Origin: Kaistella montana
GTDB lineage: Bacteria; Bacteroidota; Bacteroidia; Flavobacteriales; Weeksellaceae
Assembly (NCBI RefSeq): GCF_024436175.1
Contig: NZ_JANFQP010000001.1
Location: forward strand, 62,001-126,000
Direction of reading: 5' to 3'
Length of the DNA stretch: 64,000 bases
Both the position numbers and the translations under genes were made by a program. The notes under the pieces were generated by a model that was given only the letters and a program-made list of their open reading frames with translations, had not been told where the DNA came from and searched no databases. Shown piece by piece: positions 44,294 through 52,782 of this stretch (positions within the stretch are counted from its first letter, which is position 1; every line of letters begins with the position of its first letter).

Positions 44294-45115
44294 TTACAAT
44301 ATCAAGGTTTCCCAAGCTTTTTCAATGTTGTTTTGCTGAAGCAATTGTTGAGCTTCTTGATGCAGATTTTCATTATCGGTACAATTTCCTTCTGGCAATT
44401 GTTCGATGTTGGCAAGCATTCCCAAATCGTTTCCCGTGAAAATTTTGCTATATTTGATTTCGTTCGGCAATAAATCAAAACCGATTCCTTTGGTTACCAA
44501 TGGTTTCGGAACTTCAAACAAATTGCTTTCATTGTTTCTGGCGTACCAATTTCCTCCTAATCTCGCCACCAAATCGAGTTTTATCTGGTCTAAACTCCCT
44601 TCACCATTCAAGTATTTTTCGTGAATATGAATTTTAATGATTTCGCAAATTACTAAATTTCCGGCTCCGCCTTCAGTACCTAATTGTTTTATTTCTAATA
44701 CTCTACATTCGAAATTTACAGGGCATTCTTCAATAAGTTTTGGTCGGATTAATTCTGCATCTTTCATTGTAAGACCGGATTTCACAAACTCGTTGACGCT
44801 TTTTCCGTACTCTGTAGAAGCAAGTGAAATTTGTTGTACAATTGGATGATTCACAATCCCAATCACGACTTCCGGAACTTCCAAGACATTTTCTAAAGTA
44901 TGTTTCGTGGTATTGTCACGTACTCTTCGCGCCGGAGAAAAAATCACCACTGGCGGATTAGAACTGAAAAGATTAAAAAAACTGAATGGGCTTAAATTCA
45001 CATTTCCTTCTGCGTCGATAGTAGATGCAAGTGCAATTGGTCGTGGTGCAATTGCCGTCTGTAAAAGGGTTTGCAATTGAAGATTATTTAATTCTTTTGG
45101 TGAAATTGTTTTCAT
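44294..45115 (-). CDS. Flavin reductase-like domain protein in the tyrosine-degradation run
   Basis: 273 residues. Residues about 10-200 form a flavin reductase-like split barrel that binds FMN: TAIAPRPIALASTIDAEGN, the SPFSFFNLFSSNPPVVIFSP loop, and a later GGNWYARN. A ~60-residue C-terminal region (EQLPEGNCTDNENLHQEAQ) is not typical of the domain. The gene follows fahA by 21 bases on the same strand. Link to aromatic catabolism is from position only. Confidence 0.82.
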   Translation of the reverse strand: MKTISPKELNNLQLQTLLQTAIAPRPIALASTIDAEGNVNLSPFSFFNLFSSNPPVVIFSPARRVRDNTTKHTLENVLEVPEVVIGIVNHPIVQQISLASTEYGKSVNEFVKSGLTMKDAELIRPKLIEECPVNFECRVLEIKQLGTEGGAGNLVICEIIKIHIHEKYLNGEGSLDQIKLDLVARLGGNWYARNNESNLFEVPKPLVTKGIGFDLLPNEIKYSKIFTGNDLGMLANIEQLPEGNCTDNENLHQEAQQLLQQNNIEKAWETLIL

Positions 45116-45136
45116 GATGAAATTAAATTGAAAGAA

Positions 45137-46384
45137 TTATTTAGCAGGCAATATTTTCCCTGAAACTTCACCAAAACCTACACGAATTCCATCTTTTTCG
45201 GCAAAGCCTCGCATGATAATCGTGTCGTTGTCTTCGATAAATTTTCTTTCTTGCCCGTTGTTTAATTGGATTGGATTTTGCCCTCTCCACGTGACTTCAA
45301 GCATGGAACCGAAAGAATTTGGATCTTCTCCCGAAATTGTTCCGGATGCATAAAGATCTCCCACTTCCACATTGCAACCATTTATTGTATGATGAGCCAA
45401 TTGCTGCAACATATTCCAGTACATGAATTTGTAATTGCTTTGCGTGATGAGGTTTTCCGTACCATTTTCGGGTTGCAAATAAACTTCAAGATTGATGTCG
45501 TAATTTTGTTCTCCTGAGAATTTTAAATAATCCAAAACTTCCGGCTCCTGCTGCGGAGATGAAGTTCTGAACGGGTTCAAAGCTTCCATGGTCACCACCC
45601 AGGGTGAAATGGAACTTCCGAAATTTTTCCCTAAAAAAGGTCCAAGCGGAACATATTCCCAACTTTGAATATCTCGCGCCGACCAGTCGTTGAAAAGCAC
45701 CATTCCGAAAATGGCATTTTCAGCTTCCGAAGTGGAAATACTTTCGCCCATTTCGGTATGTCTATTCACCACAAAAGCCATTTCCAGTTCGAAATCGAGC
45801 TGTTTTGATGGCCCGAAAATCGGTTTTTCGGAATCCGCAGGTTTCGTTTGACCTTTCGGACGAATAATTTCGGTTCCGGAAACCACGATGGACGAAGCGC
45901 GACCGTGATATCCTACCGGAAGATGTTTCCAGTTCGGAAGCAGGGCGTTTGCTGGATCACGAAACATTTTTCCTATATTAGTCGCATGTTCGATGCTGCT
46001 GTAGAAATCGGTATAATTCGGAATGTGAAGTGGCATCATCATTCTCACTTTATCTAAACTGAAAAAACATTCTTCTAAAGTTCTTTCATCATTGTCAATT
46101 TTAGAATCCTCCAAAAGAAGTTCTTGGATTTTAAGCCTTACCGCATTGGTAACTGGTTTCCCAAGTTCGATAAATTCATTTAAAGTATATGCTTCAAAAA
46201 CATTTTCATTGAGACCTTCGATTTCATCAAAAAATCCGTAGTCGTAAAGCGTTGCCAAATCGATCACAATATCGCCAATTCTCGTACAGCAAGCGATATA
46301 TTCATTATTGAAAGCCGCAACTCCGAACGGTATATTGTGGATTGAAAAATCTGAGTTTTGTTCGTAATTTACAAAAGACTTCAT
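45137..46384 (-). CDS. fahA: Fumarylacetoacetase
   Basis: Hydrolyses fumarylacetoacetate to fumarate and acetoacetate, the last step of tyrosine degradation. 415 residues. The N-terminal SH3-like domain begins FSIHNIPFGVAAF. The catalytic domain has the metal and base residues in DFYSSIEHATNIG (aspartate and the EHATN histidine), LPVGYHGRASSIVVSGT, FELEMAFVV, and DLYASGTISGED. All are as in characterised enzymes. It lies downstream of hppD on the same strand. Confidence 0.96.
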   Translation of the reverse strand: MKSFVNYEQNSDFSIHNIPFGVAAFNNEYIACCTRIGDIVIDLATLYDYGFFDEIEGLNENVFEAYTLNEFIELGKPVTNAVRLKIQELLLEDSKIDNDERTLEECFFSLDKVRMMMPLHIPNYTDFYSSIEHATNIGKMFRDPANALLPNWKHLPVGYHGRASSIVVSGTEIIRPKGQTKPADSEKPIFGPSKQLDFELEMAFVVNRHTEMGESISTSEAENAIFGMVLFNDWSARDIQSWEYVPLGPFLGKNFGSSISPWVVTMEALNPFRTSSPQQEPEVLDYLKFSGEQNYDINLEVYLQPENGTENLITQSNYKFMYWNMLQQLAHHTINGCNVEVGDLYASGTISGEDPNSFGSMLEVTWRGQNPIQLNNGQERKFIEDNDTIIMRGFAEKDGIRVGFGEVSGKILPAK

Positions 46385-46406
46385 TCTTTTTGGGTATTTT
46401 TAAAAA

Positions 46407-46444
46407 GAAGGTTCAAGGGAAAATATATTTTATCTTGAACCTTC
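46407..46444 (-). terminator. Terminator of the small secreted-protein gene
   Basis: GAAGGTTCAAG and CTTGAACCTTC form a perfect 11-bp stem with a 16-base loop. The minus strand continues TTTTTAAAAA. It separates this gene from fahA. Confidence 0.7.
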
Positions 46445-46458
46445 ATTATGGATTAATT

Positions 46459-46920
46459 TTATTTTTGATTGATGGCAGATTCCTCTATCCATCGTTCTTT
46501 GGTGTTGACGTCGATCAAGTAAAGGAACTTTTTTTGTTTCGTCATGAGTAAAGTTTTCGTTACCGGTAGAGCTATTTTTTTTCCTTCAAGTTTGTCGGCT
46601 CTCAGAGAAATAATGTTGTGTTGCGAGCGAACAATATCACCGGAAAAAACGTTGGAAGAGGTTTCTCCGTTTTTTTTGTCATCAAACATTTCAACATAAG
46701 TTGCAAGATTTCCTTTAATGATGATGAAACTCCGTTCGGTATGATCCTCAAAATCTTTTATCAGAATAAATTTTCTGTCATCAATATTTACATCGGAAAG
46801 GTTTTGGTTAATTCCGCGTCTTTCTTCCAATTTCTGGATAATCGCATTGATAGAGCCATACTGAGCATTCAACCCAAGCGTGGAAAAACAAAAAACGATG
46901 CTGAAAATTATTTTTTTCAT
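46459..46920 (-). CDS. Hypothetical secreted protein inside the tyrosine cluster
   Basis: 153 residues. It has a clear signal peptide (MKKIIFSIVFCFSTLGLNA, cleavage before Q). The mature part is about 130 residues, rich in charged residues and predicted mixed alpha/beta, with no motif known to me. It sits 48 bases after hppD and is followed by its own terminator, so it can be co-transcribed with hppD but not with fahA. Nothing in its sequence links it to aromatic catabolism. Confidence 0.72.
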   Translation of the reverse strand: MKKIIFSIVFCFSTLGLNAQYGSINAIIQKLEERRGINQNLSDVNIDDRKFILIKDFEDHTERSFIIIKGNLATYVEMFDDKKNGETSSNVFSGDIVRSQHNIISLRADKLEGKKIALPVTKTLLMTKQKKFLYLIDVNTKERWIEESAINQK

Positions 46921-46968
46921 GGATGATTTTAAATGATTTAATGAAAACAGAACGAGATTAATTTCGAT

Positions 46969-48099
46969 TTATAAGTTTCCGCGACGTTCCTGTTCCTTTT
47001 CTAAAGCTTCAAATAAAGCTTTGAAATTTCCTGCACCAAAACTTTGTGCACCGTGTCTTTCGATGATTTCGTAGAAAAGAGTAGGGCGGTCTTCCACAGG
47101 TTTGGTGAAGATTTGTAGTAAGTAACCTTCTTCATCACAGTCGATTAAAATTCCTAACTCTTCCAGTTTTTTCAGGTCTTCATCGATTTGTCCGACTCTT
47201 TCAGGAACCATTTCGTAGTAAGCATTTGGAGGCGCAGGAAGAAATTCAATACCTCTCGCTTTCAGTTCTGTTACTGTTTTGATGATATCTTTGGTGGCAA
47301 CCGCTATGTGTTGTACGCCTTCACCTTCGTAGAAATCGAGGTATTCTTCAACTTGAGATTTTTTCTTTCCTTCTGCTGGTTCATTGATCGGAAATTTCGC
47401 GTAACCATTTCCGTTACTCATTACTTTCGACATGAGCGCAGAATATTCTGTATTAATTTGTTTGTCGTCAAAACTTAAAATATTCACAAATCCCATTACT
47501 TTTTCGTACCATTCAACAGTCGGAATCATTCGATCCCAACCAACGTTTCCAACGCAATGATCAACATATAACAACCCAACTTCCGATGGATTATAGTTGC
47601 TTTCCCATTTTTGGTAACCGGGCATGAAATCTCCGGAATAATTTTTTCTTTCAACGAACATGTGAATGGTTTCGCCGTAAGTGTAAATTCCGGCCATTCG
47701 TACTTCGCCATGTTCATCGGTGATTGTGGTAGGTTCTAAATAAGGTTTTCCGCCACGTTTTGTGGTTTCTTCGAAAGCAGCATAAGCATCATCTACCCAA
47801 AGTGCCAAGATTTTCACTCCGTCGCCGTGTTTTTTCTGATGTTCGCAAATCGGAGAATCTGATTTTAAACCAGAAGTTAAAACCAAACGAATTTTCCCTT
47901 GTTGAACAACATAAGAAGAGCGGTCCCGAACTCCGGTTTCTGGTCCTGAATAAGCGACTGACTGAAACCCGAAAGCGGTTTTGTAAAAATGAGCTGCTTG
48001 TTTTGCATTTCCTACATAAAATTCAATATAATCGGTACCGTTAATCGGTAAAAAGTTTTCTGCCTGTGCTATTTTTTCGGCGAAAGTAAGTGTTGACAT
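46969..48099 (-). CDS. hppD: 4-Hydroxyphenylpyruvate dioxygenase
   Basis: Non-haem iron enzyme of 376 residues converting 4-hydroxyphenylpyruvate to homogentisate. Two vicinal-oxygen-chelate halves are present. The iron ligands are the histidine in YVDHCVGNVG (about 180), the histidine in GVQHIAVAT (about 259), and the glutamate in TLFYEIIERHG (about 340). The C-terminal helix region (FGAGNFKALFEALEKEQERRG) is conserved in the family. It is placed between fahA and hmgA on one strand. Confidence 0.97.
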   Translation of the reverse strand: MSTLTFAEKIAQAENFLPINGTDYIEFYVGNAKQAAHFYKTAFGFQSVAYSGPETGVRDRSSYVVQQGKIRLVLTSGLKSDSPICEHQKKHGDGVKILALWVDDAYAAFEETTKRGGKPYLEPTTITDEHGEVRMAGIYTYGETIHMFVERKNYSGDFMPGYQKWESNYNPSEVGLLYVDHCVGNVGWDRMIPTVEWYEKVMGFVNILSFDDKQINTEYSALMSKVMSNGNGYAKFPINEPAEGKKKSQVEEYLDFYEGEGVQHIAVATKDIIKTVTELKARGIEFLPAPPNAYYEMVPERVGQIDEDLKKLEELGILIDCDEEGYLLQIFTKPVEDRPTLFYEIIERHGAQSFGAGNFKALFEALEKEQERRGNL

Positions 48100-48187
48100 T
48101 TTATTCTTTTTTTAGATATGCCAATTTACAAAAATTTTAGGACAGCTAAAATTTAGCTTTAAGTAAGTTTTTTCGTAATTAAAAATG

Positions 48188-48214
48188 CAAAAAAACTCCC
48201 AAGAACATTGGGAG
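48188..48214 (-). terminator. Terminator of the CoA-transferase gene
   Basis: CTCCCAA (48196-48202) pairs with TTGGGAG (48208-48214). On the minus strand it is followed by a run of seven T. Confidence 0.8.
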
Positions 48215-48223
48215 CATTTTTTT

Positions 48224-49495
48224 TTAATGATAAAATCTTTCAAAAGTCGCCTTTTCAAGCATTTCGCGATCATCAGGATGAGAAATTTCAATGAGGGCTT
48301 TTGCTCTTTGTTTTAAATTTTTTCCGTAGAGATAAGCGGTTCCGAATTCAGTTACTACATAATGAATATGACCTCTCGTGGTTACTACACCGGCTCCCGG
48401 TTTCAGGAACGGAACAATTCGCGGAACTCCTTTTTTTGTTCTTGATGAAATCGCGATGATGGGTTTTCCTCCTTCGGAAAGTGCTGCACCACGCATGAAA
48501 TCCATTTGCCCACCAATACCGCTGAACTGATATGTCCCGATAGAATCTGCGCAAACCTGTCCCGTAAGATCAATTTCAATGGCAGAATTGATGGCCACCA
48601 TTTTTTTGTTTTTCATGATATTGATTGGGTAATTCACATGTTCCACATCCATGAAAGCGAATGAAGGATTATCATGGATATAATCGTATAATTTCTTGGT
48701 TCCAAAGGCAAAACTAGTGATGGTTCTGTTCATGTGAGTGCCTTTATACTTGTTATTTACGATGTCTTTCGCTACCAAATCTACAATACCATCGCTGATC
48801 ATTTCGGTATGAATTCCTAAATCTTTGTGATTATTCAAACATTTCAAAACCGCATCAGGAATGGTTCCGATTCCCATTTGCAGGGTACATCTGTCGTCGA
48901 TTAATTCGGCAACATTTTTACCGATTAGCAATTCTTCTTCACCTACTTTTGCACCGTAATCTACGGTTAAAAGTTCTTCTTCATGCCAAACCATTTTATG
49001 GATTTTTGAAACGTGAATCATCCCGTCACCGTGAGTTCTCGGCATTTTTGGGTTTACTTGAGCAATAATTGTTTTTGCAGTATCTACCGCACTTCTGGCA
49101 ACATCTACTGAAGTTCCCAAGGTGCAATATCCGTGTTGATCGGGTGGTGAAACGGTAATCATCGCAACATCGATTGGTAAATGTCCGTTTTTGAAAAGCA
49201 AAGGAATTTCACTTAAAAAAACCGGAACGAAATCCCCATGATCGGAATTTACAGCATCGCGAACCGGTGTGGAAACAAATAAGGAATTGATGAAAAAACG
49301 ATCTTTGTATTGAGGTTTTGCAATCTCTACATTTCCCTGTTGGGTAATCGATACAAATTCTACATTGGAGAGGCGTGACGATTGCTTTGCTAGTTCATCG
49401 ATCAAAAAATTTGGAGTACATGCACTGCCATGTGAAAAAATCCTGTCTCCGCTTTTGATGAGTGATACCGCTTCTTCTGCGCTTACGTATTTCAT
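48224..49495 (-). CDS. Acetyl-CoA hydrolase/CoA-transferase family protein
   Basis: 423 residues from ATG 49495 (an upstream ATG at 49516 adds seven residues). It belongs to the acetate/4-hydroxybutyrate CoA-transferase group: MGIGTIPDAVLKCL, the catalytic glutamate in LGIHTEMISDG, and the C-terminal GGQMDFMRGAALSEGGKPI with VTEFGTAYLYG. It moves CoA between small carboxylates. Between hppD and hmgA, it could activate the acetoacetate released by fumarylacetoacetase, but that is inference; acetate or succinate are equally likely partners. A TAAATTTG box (49530-49537, minus) precedes it and a terminator follows. Confidence 0.87.
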   Translation of the reverse strand: MKYVSAEEAVSLIKSGDRIFSHGSACTPNFLIDELAKQSSRLSNVEFVSITQQGNVEIAKPQYKDRFFINSLFVSTPVRDAVNSDHGDFVPVFLSEIPLLFKNGHLPIDVAMITVSPPDQHGYCTLGTSVDVARSAVDTAKTIIAQVNPKMPRTHGDGMIHVSKIHKMVWHEEELLTVDYGAKVGEEELLIGKNVAELIDDRCTLQMGIGTIPDAVLKCLNNHKDLGIHTEMISDGIVDLVAKDIVNNKYKGTHMNRTITSFAFGTKKLYDYIHDNPSFAFMDVEHVNYPINIMKNKKMVAINSAIEIDLTGQVCADSIGTYQFSGIGGQMDFMRGAALSEGGKPIIAISSRTKKGVPRIVPFLKPGAGVVTTRGHIHYVVTEFGTAYLYGKNLKQRAKALIEISHPDDREMLEKATFERFYH

Positions 49496-49529
49496 ATTGG
49501 TGTAATTAAATTTCAATTGTTTGATTTCT

Positions 49530-49537
49530 CAAATTTA
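49530..49537 (-). promoter_or_regulatory. -7 promoter element of the CoA-transferase gene
   Basis: Minus strand TAAATTTG, matching TAnnTTTG, 34 bases before the ATG at 49495. Confidence 0.5.
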
Positions 49538-49629
49538 CTTAATTCTGCTAAGAGCCGAAATGAGGAATCTCAGTTTTTAGAGAAATTATCGCTAATTTCT
49601 GTCATGTTTTTGGTTAAAAAAAATGAAGA

Positions 49630-50817
49630 TTACTCTTGAGAACGATCGCCCAAATAATTATCTGAATTTTCAAGCCAAGAAGTTGCATACGAAGGATCTT
49701 CCACTTTCATCGCCTCTTCAGTAAGTTTCAAAGGACGGAAAGGATCGACCATTACTGCATATTCTTCGGTGAATTTTTTCCCGATGCTGCGTTCCATCGC
49801 TCCCGGATGTGGTCCATGAACAATTCCGCCCGGATGCAGCGTGAAATCCATCAAATCGATATGGTTTCTGCTCATAAAATCACCTTCAGTATAAAATAAA
49901 ACTTCGTCGGAATCGATATTTGAATGGTTATAAGGTGCAGGAATTGCCAATGGATGATAATCGTACATTCTTGCCACAAATGAACAAACTACAAAGTTGT
50001 GCGCCTCAAAAGTTTGATGAATTGGCGGCGGAAGATGCACTCGCCCAGTGATTGGTTCGAAATTTTTGATATTAAATTTAAAAGGATAGAAATATCCGTC
50101 CCAACCAACCACATCGAAAGGATGAGTTGCGTACACGAAATCCCAGATTTGGTTTTCTTTTTTTACTTTAATGGTAAATTCTCCTTTTTCGTCTTTTGGC
50201 TCGACGAATGTTGGCGTAATGATGTCCCTTTCGCAAAATGGAGAATGTTCCAAGAGCTGTCCAAATTCGTTTCGGTAACGTTTTGGTGTATAAATCGGAG
50301 AGTGCGCTTCAATAAAGAAAATTACATTATTCTCATCATTAAATTCGATTTGATAAATGGTACCGCGCGGAATGATGAGATAATCTCCCACAGAAAATTC
50401 CAGATTTCCAAGGAAAGTTTTCAAAGTTCCTTTTCCTTCATGAATAAAGAGCAACTCGTCACATTCGGCGTTTTTGTAGAAATATTCGGTAGATTTTTTC
50501 GGTTTTGCCAAACCCATTTTCAGGTCATTGTTCAGCAAAAGCACTTTTCGGCTGTCGAGGAAATCGTTTTCAGCCGTTACATTCATGCCTTTGAGCATTC
50601 TAGGTGTCACATTTTTTTCAACCGCAATTTTTGGAGTGACATCTTTGGGTTTGCTGATCGATTTGATTTGTGTCGGACGATGAATATGATAGAGTAGGGA
50701 AGAAATTCCATGAAAACCTTCGGTGCCAAACAATTGTTCGTAATAAAATTGGTCATTTTCAGACTTGAAAATTGTATGTCTTTTCTGAGGTATCTTTCCG
50801 GAATGGTGGTATCTCAT
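49630..50817 (-). CDS. hmgA: Homogentisate 1,2-dioxygenase
   Basis: Opens the aromatic ring of homogentisate to maleylacetoacetate. At 395 residues it is shorter than animal or proteobacterial enzymes (~430-445). The cupin core is complete: the iron ligands lie in YNHSNIDSDEVLFYTEGDF (histidine and glutamate region) and the HGPHPGAME motif. FHGISSLLYHIHRPTQ marks the N-terminal domain. The loss of some N-terminal strands relative to long forms is the only difference I see. It lies upstream of the CoA-transferase gene on the same strand, at the head of the pathway genes. Confidence 0.95.
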   Translation of the reverse strand: MRYHHSGKIPQKRHTIFKSENDQFYYEQLFGTEGFHGISSLLYHIHRPTQIKSISKPKDVTPKIAVEKNVTPRMLKGMNVTAENDFLDSRKVLLLNNDLKMGLAKPKKSTEYFYKNAECDELLFIHEGKGTLKTFLGNLEFSVGDYLIIPRGTIYQIEFNDENNVIFFIEAHSPIYTPKRYRNEFGQLLEHSPFCERDIITPTFVEPKDEKGEFTIKVKKENQIWDFVYATHPFDVVGWDGYFYPFKFNIKNFEPITGRVHLPPPIHQTFEAHNFVVCSFVARMYDYHPLAIPAPYNHSNIDSDEVLFYTEGDFMSRNHIDLMDFTLHPGGIVHGPHPGAMERSIGKKFTEEYAVMVDPFRPLKLTEEAMKVEDPSYATSWLENSDNYLGDRSQE

Positions 50818-50939
50818 TTTATTTACTTTTTAATTATCGTAAATTTAATGAAATTTTCCTGATCTTATGGAAAAGAGCTTTTCTTCCTTAATTACAGAAG
50901 GTTATGTGCTAAAACTGAAACAAAAAAATTCCTTTGAAT

Positions 50940-51482
50940 TTATTCGAAAGTCATCATCGGCTCATAAAATTCTTCTTCCATCACGCCGAATTGTTGACAA
51001 AGAAGTTGAATTCCATTGACGTTTTTTAAGAGAATTTCATCTTTAGAAACTAAAGGAATGTTTCCCAAATCGGTATGAAGCACAAAATTTTCACCTGATT
51101 TGCTAATTTTTGAAGGTGAAAAAGCTAGTTTTCTGAAATAATTTTCTGCTTTTTCTACAATTTCTTCTTTGCTTTCGGGATAAACCAAAACGCCGCCGGG
51201 AGTAATGTTTTCTAATATCGAAACCAAATGTTCATCGCCAATTTCTTCTGAAACTAAAATGATATTCGGTTCGAAATTTTTAGCTTTTTCGGCATCGTCT
51301 GTTTCCAAAATCACAAAATCGTTGTCCGAAACTTGATTTTCGCCATTTATTAGAAAAAAATCAAATTCTTTTCCTGAGAAATTGAGCACTTGAAAGACTA
51401 GTTTTGCTATGGAAAACTGCGATGTATAAAGTACTACACGAGTTTTATTGTTAGAATATGGAAGAATTTCTGGAAAAGTCAT
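50940..51482 (-). CDS. Mur-ligase-like central domain protein lacking the P-loop (putative pseudoenzyme)
   Basis: 180 residues. The order of elements follows the ATP-binding central domain of MurC/Mpl ligases. A strand and helix (VVLYTSQFSIAKLVFQVLNF) stand where Mur ligases have GTHGKTTT. FDFFLINGE aligns with the 'DFxIGG' stretch, and DFVILETDDAEKAKNFEPN with 'FxVxEADExDxxFxxxxP'. IILVSEEIGDEH fits the 'xNIxxDH' segment and GGVLVYPES the 'GxxIxPE' segment. The P-loop is lost, and both the N-terminal UDP-binding and C-terminal ligase domains are absent. If this reading is right it cannot be a working ligase. It is last of four minus-strand genes after the lipoprotein (17-base gap). The assignment rests on pattern reading alone. 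Confidence 0.6.
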   Translation of the reverse strand: MTFPEILPYSNNKTRVVLYTSQFSIAKLVFQVLNFSGKEFDFFLINGENQVSDNDFVILETDDAEKAKNFEPNIILVSEEIGDEHLVSILENITPGGVLVYPESKEEIVEKAENYFRKLAFSPSKISKSGENFVLHTDLGNIPLVSKDEILLKNVNGIQLLCQQFGVMEEEFYEPMMTFE

Positions 51483-51499
51483 TATTTTATTTCGGAAAG

Positions 51500-51937
51500 T
51501 TATGAAGTGGCGTTGATTTTATTTTTAATGATATCTTGGAAAACTGTGGTAATGTTGTTCCAACGGTCTTTGTCGCCTTCCATAATCATTGAAGCATCGG
51601 ATTTGCTGCCCGATTGGTTGCCGATTTTCACGTTGATACTGGTAGAAATATTGTCGTAAACTTTTTGGTAATCTTCGCGGATCATGCGGAAATTATTTTG
51701 CGAAAGTACATTTTCAATTTTCTTGCGTTCTTCGGCAGTAACTTTGAAATCTTTTTTGATGTTTTTACCATGTCCTTCGAAGGAATAGTGCGCGTTATTG
51801 CCTTTTATCAAAAGGTTTTCATAGATTGGTGAAAGTCCGCCACTTCGGGAATAGCTGTAATCGAAATCCGAATATTTTTTCTGGGAATTACAAGCGGCAA
51901 GAATTATAAAAACGAATATCGCAATAAATTTTTTCAT
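51500..51937 (-). CDS. Hypothetical lipoprotein
   Basis: 145 residues with a lipobox LAAC (acylated Cys 16) after a hydrophobic signal. The mature part contains basic clusters (GKNIKKDFKVTAEERKK) and no recognised domain. It lies 10 bases after the acyltransferase gene and 17 before the Mur-like gene, in an operon with a Nudix hydrolase at its head. A link to envelope lipid or wall metabolism is suggested by the neighbours only. Confidence 0.75.
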   Translation of the reverse strand: MKKFIAIFVFIILAACNSQKKYSDFDYSYSRSGGLSPIYENLLIKGNNAHYSFEGHGKNIKKDFKVTAEERKKIENVLSQNNFRMIREDYQKVYDNISTSINVKIGNQSGSKSDASMIMEGDKDRWNNITTVFQDIIKNKINATS

Positions 51938-51947
51938 AGATCAATTT

Positions 51948-52757
51948 TTAAGATTTCACAGGAGATTTTTCTTCAGATTTTTGAGCTTTCAACGTTTCAT
52001 CATATTCATGTAAAAGGTTGAAATCTTCGGTCTGTTCGATGGCAACCATTATCTTATTCAGAATGGTTTGTGCATCATCATTATCATAATCGATATCTAA
52101 AGCTGGTTTGAACTCCATGGTAGGTTTCACACCGGTTACTTTTACTCTCAATCCTTTTTTGTCAAAAGCTCTTCTAAAACCATTGATTTTAATAGGAATT
52201 ACGATAGGCCTTTGATTTTTAACCAACTTTGCGGTTCCTTTTCTTCCTTGTGCAAAAGCTGAAGTTGTTCCTTGCGGAAAAGTGATTACCCAACCGTTAT
52301 CCAAAGCCTTCATGATGTTTTCAACTTCTGTTAAATCCACCATTCTGTTTACATTTTGTCCTTCTGCACGCCAAGTTCTTTTGACGGTAACCGCGCCTGC
52401 AAGTTTGAAAAGTTTGGTCATCAAACCTTTATTCATCGTTTCTTCGGCAGCTACATAATAAAAATCTACTTTAGGATTCAATAAATAAATAGGATTTTTA
52501 ATGGAATTAAGATAACCATTATTCACAGCACAAAAAGCATGATACATCGCCGCTACATCTGCAAAATAAGTTTGATGGTTAGAAACAAATAAAACATTGG
52601 AATCTGGAAGATCCACCAAATTTTCAGTACCGGAAATTTTCAGTTTATTAAAACCATTAAATCTTCTGTAAGATACAATTCCCAGAATAAAAATGATGAG
52701 TCTTTTTAGGAAATAAAGGTTGCCAAAAGCATCCGTGAAAATATTTTTCTTCGCCAT
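51948..52757 (-). CDS. 1-Acyl-sn-glycerol-3-phosphate acyltransferase-like (PlsC family)
   Basis: 269 residues with one N-terminal hydrophobic segment (about 12-26), so bound to the inner membrane. The acyltransferase motif I appears as NHQTYFAD, with five residues between histidine and aspartate instead of the usual four (HX4D). Motif III appears as FPQGTTS in place of the common FPEGTRS. Both changes affect the catalytic signature, so either this is a distinct subgroup or the spacing is tolerated. A typical role would be phosphatidic acid or ornithine-lipid synthesis. It sits second in the four-gene operon, 25 bases after the Nudix gene. Confidence 0.83.
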   Translation of the reverse strand: MAKKNIFTDAFGNLYFLKRLIIFILGIVSYRRFNGFNKLKISGTENLVDLPDSNVLFVSNHQTYFADVAAMYHAFCAVNNGYLNSIKNPIYLLNPKVDFYYVAAEETMNKGLMTKLFKLAGAVTVKRTWRAEGQNVNRMVDLTEVENIMKALDNGWVITFPQGTTSAFAQGRKGTAKLVKNQRPIVIPIKINGFRRAFDKKGLRVKVTGVKPTMEFKPALDIDYDNDDAQTILNKIMVAIEQTEDFNLLHEYDETLKAQKSEEKSPVKS

Positions 52758-52782
52758 TATCAGTTGATCATAATTTGCGAAT

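Noticed and set aside
49999-50697. 232-residue open frame on the plus strand
   Set aside because: It is antisense to hmgA, which has all catalytic motifs. The composition is that of a shadow frame (Phe/Ser/Arg-rich).
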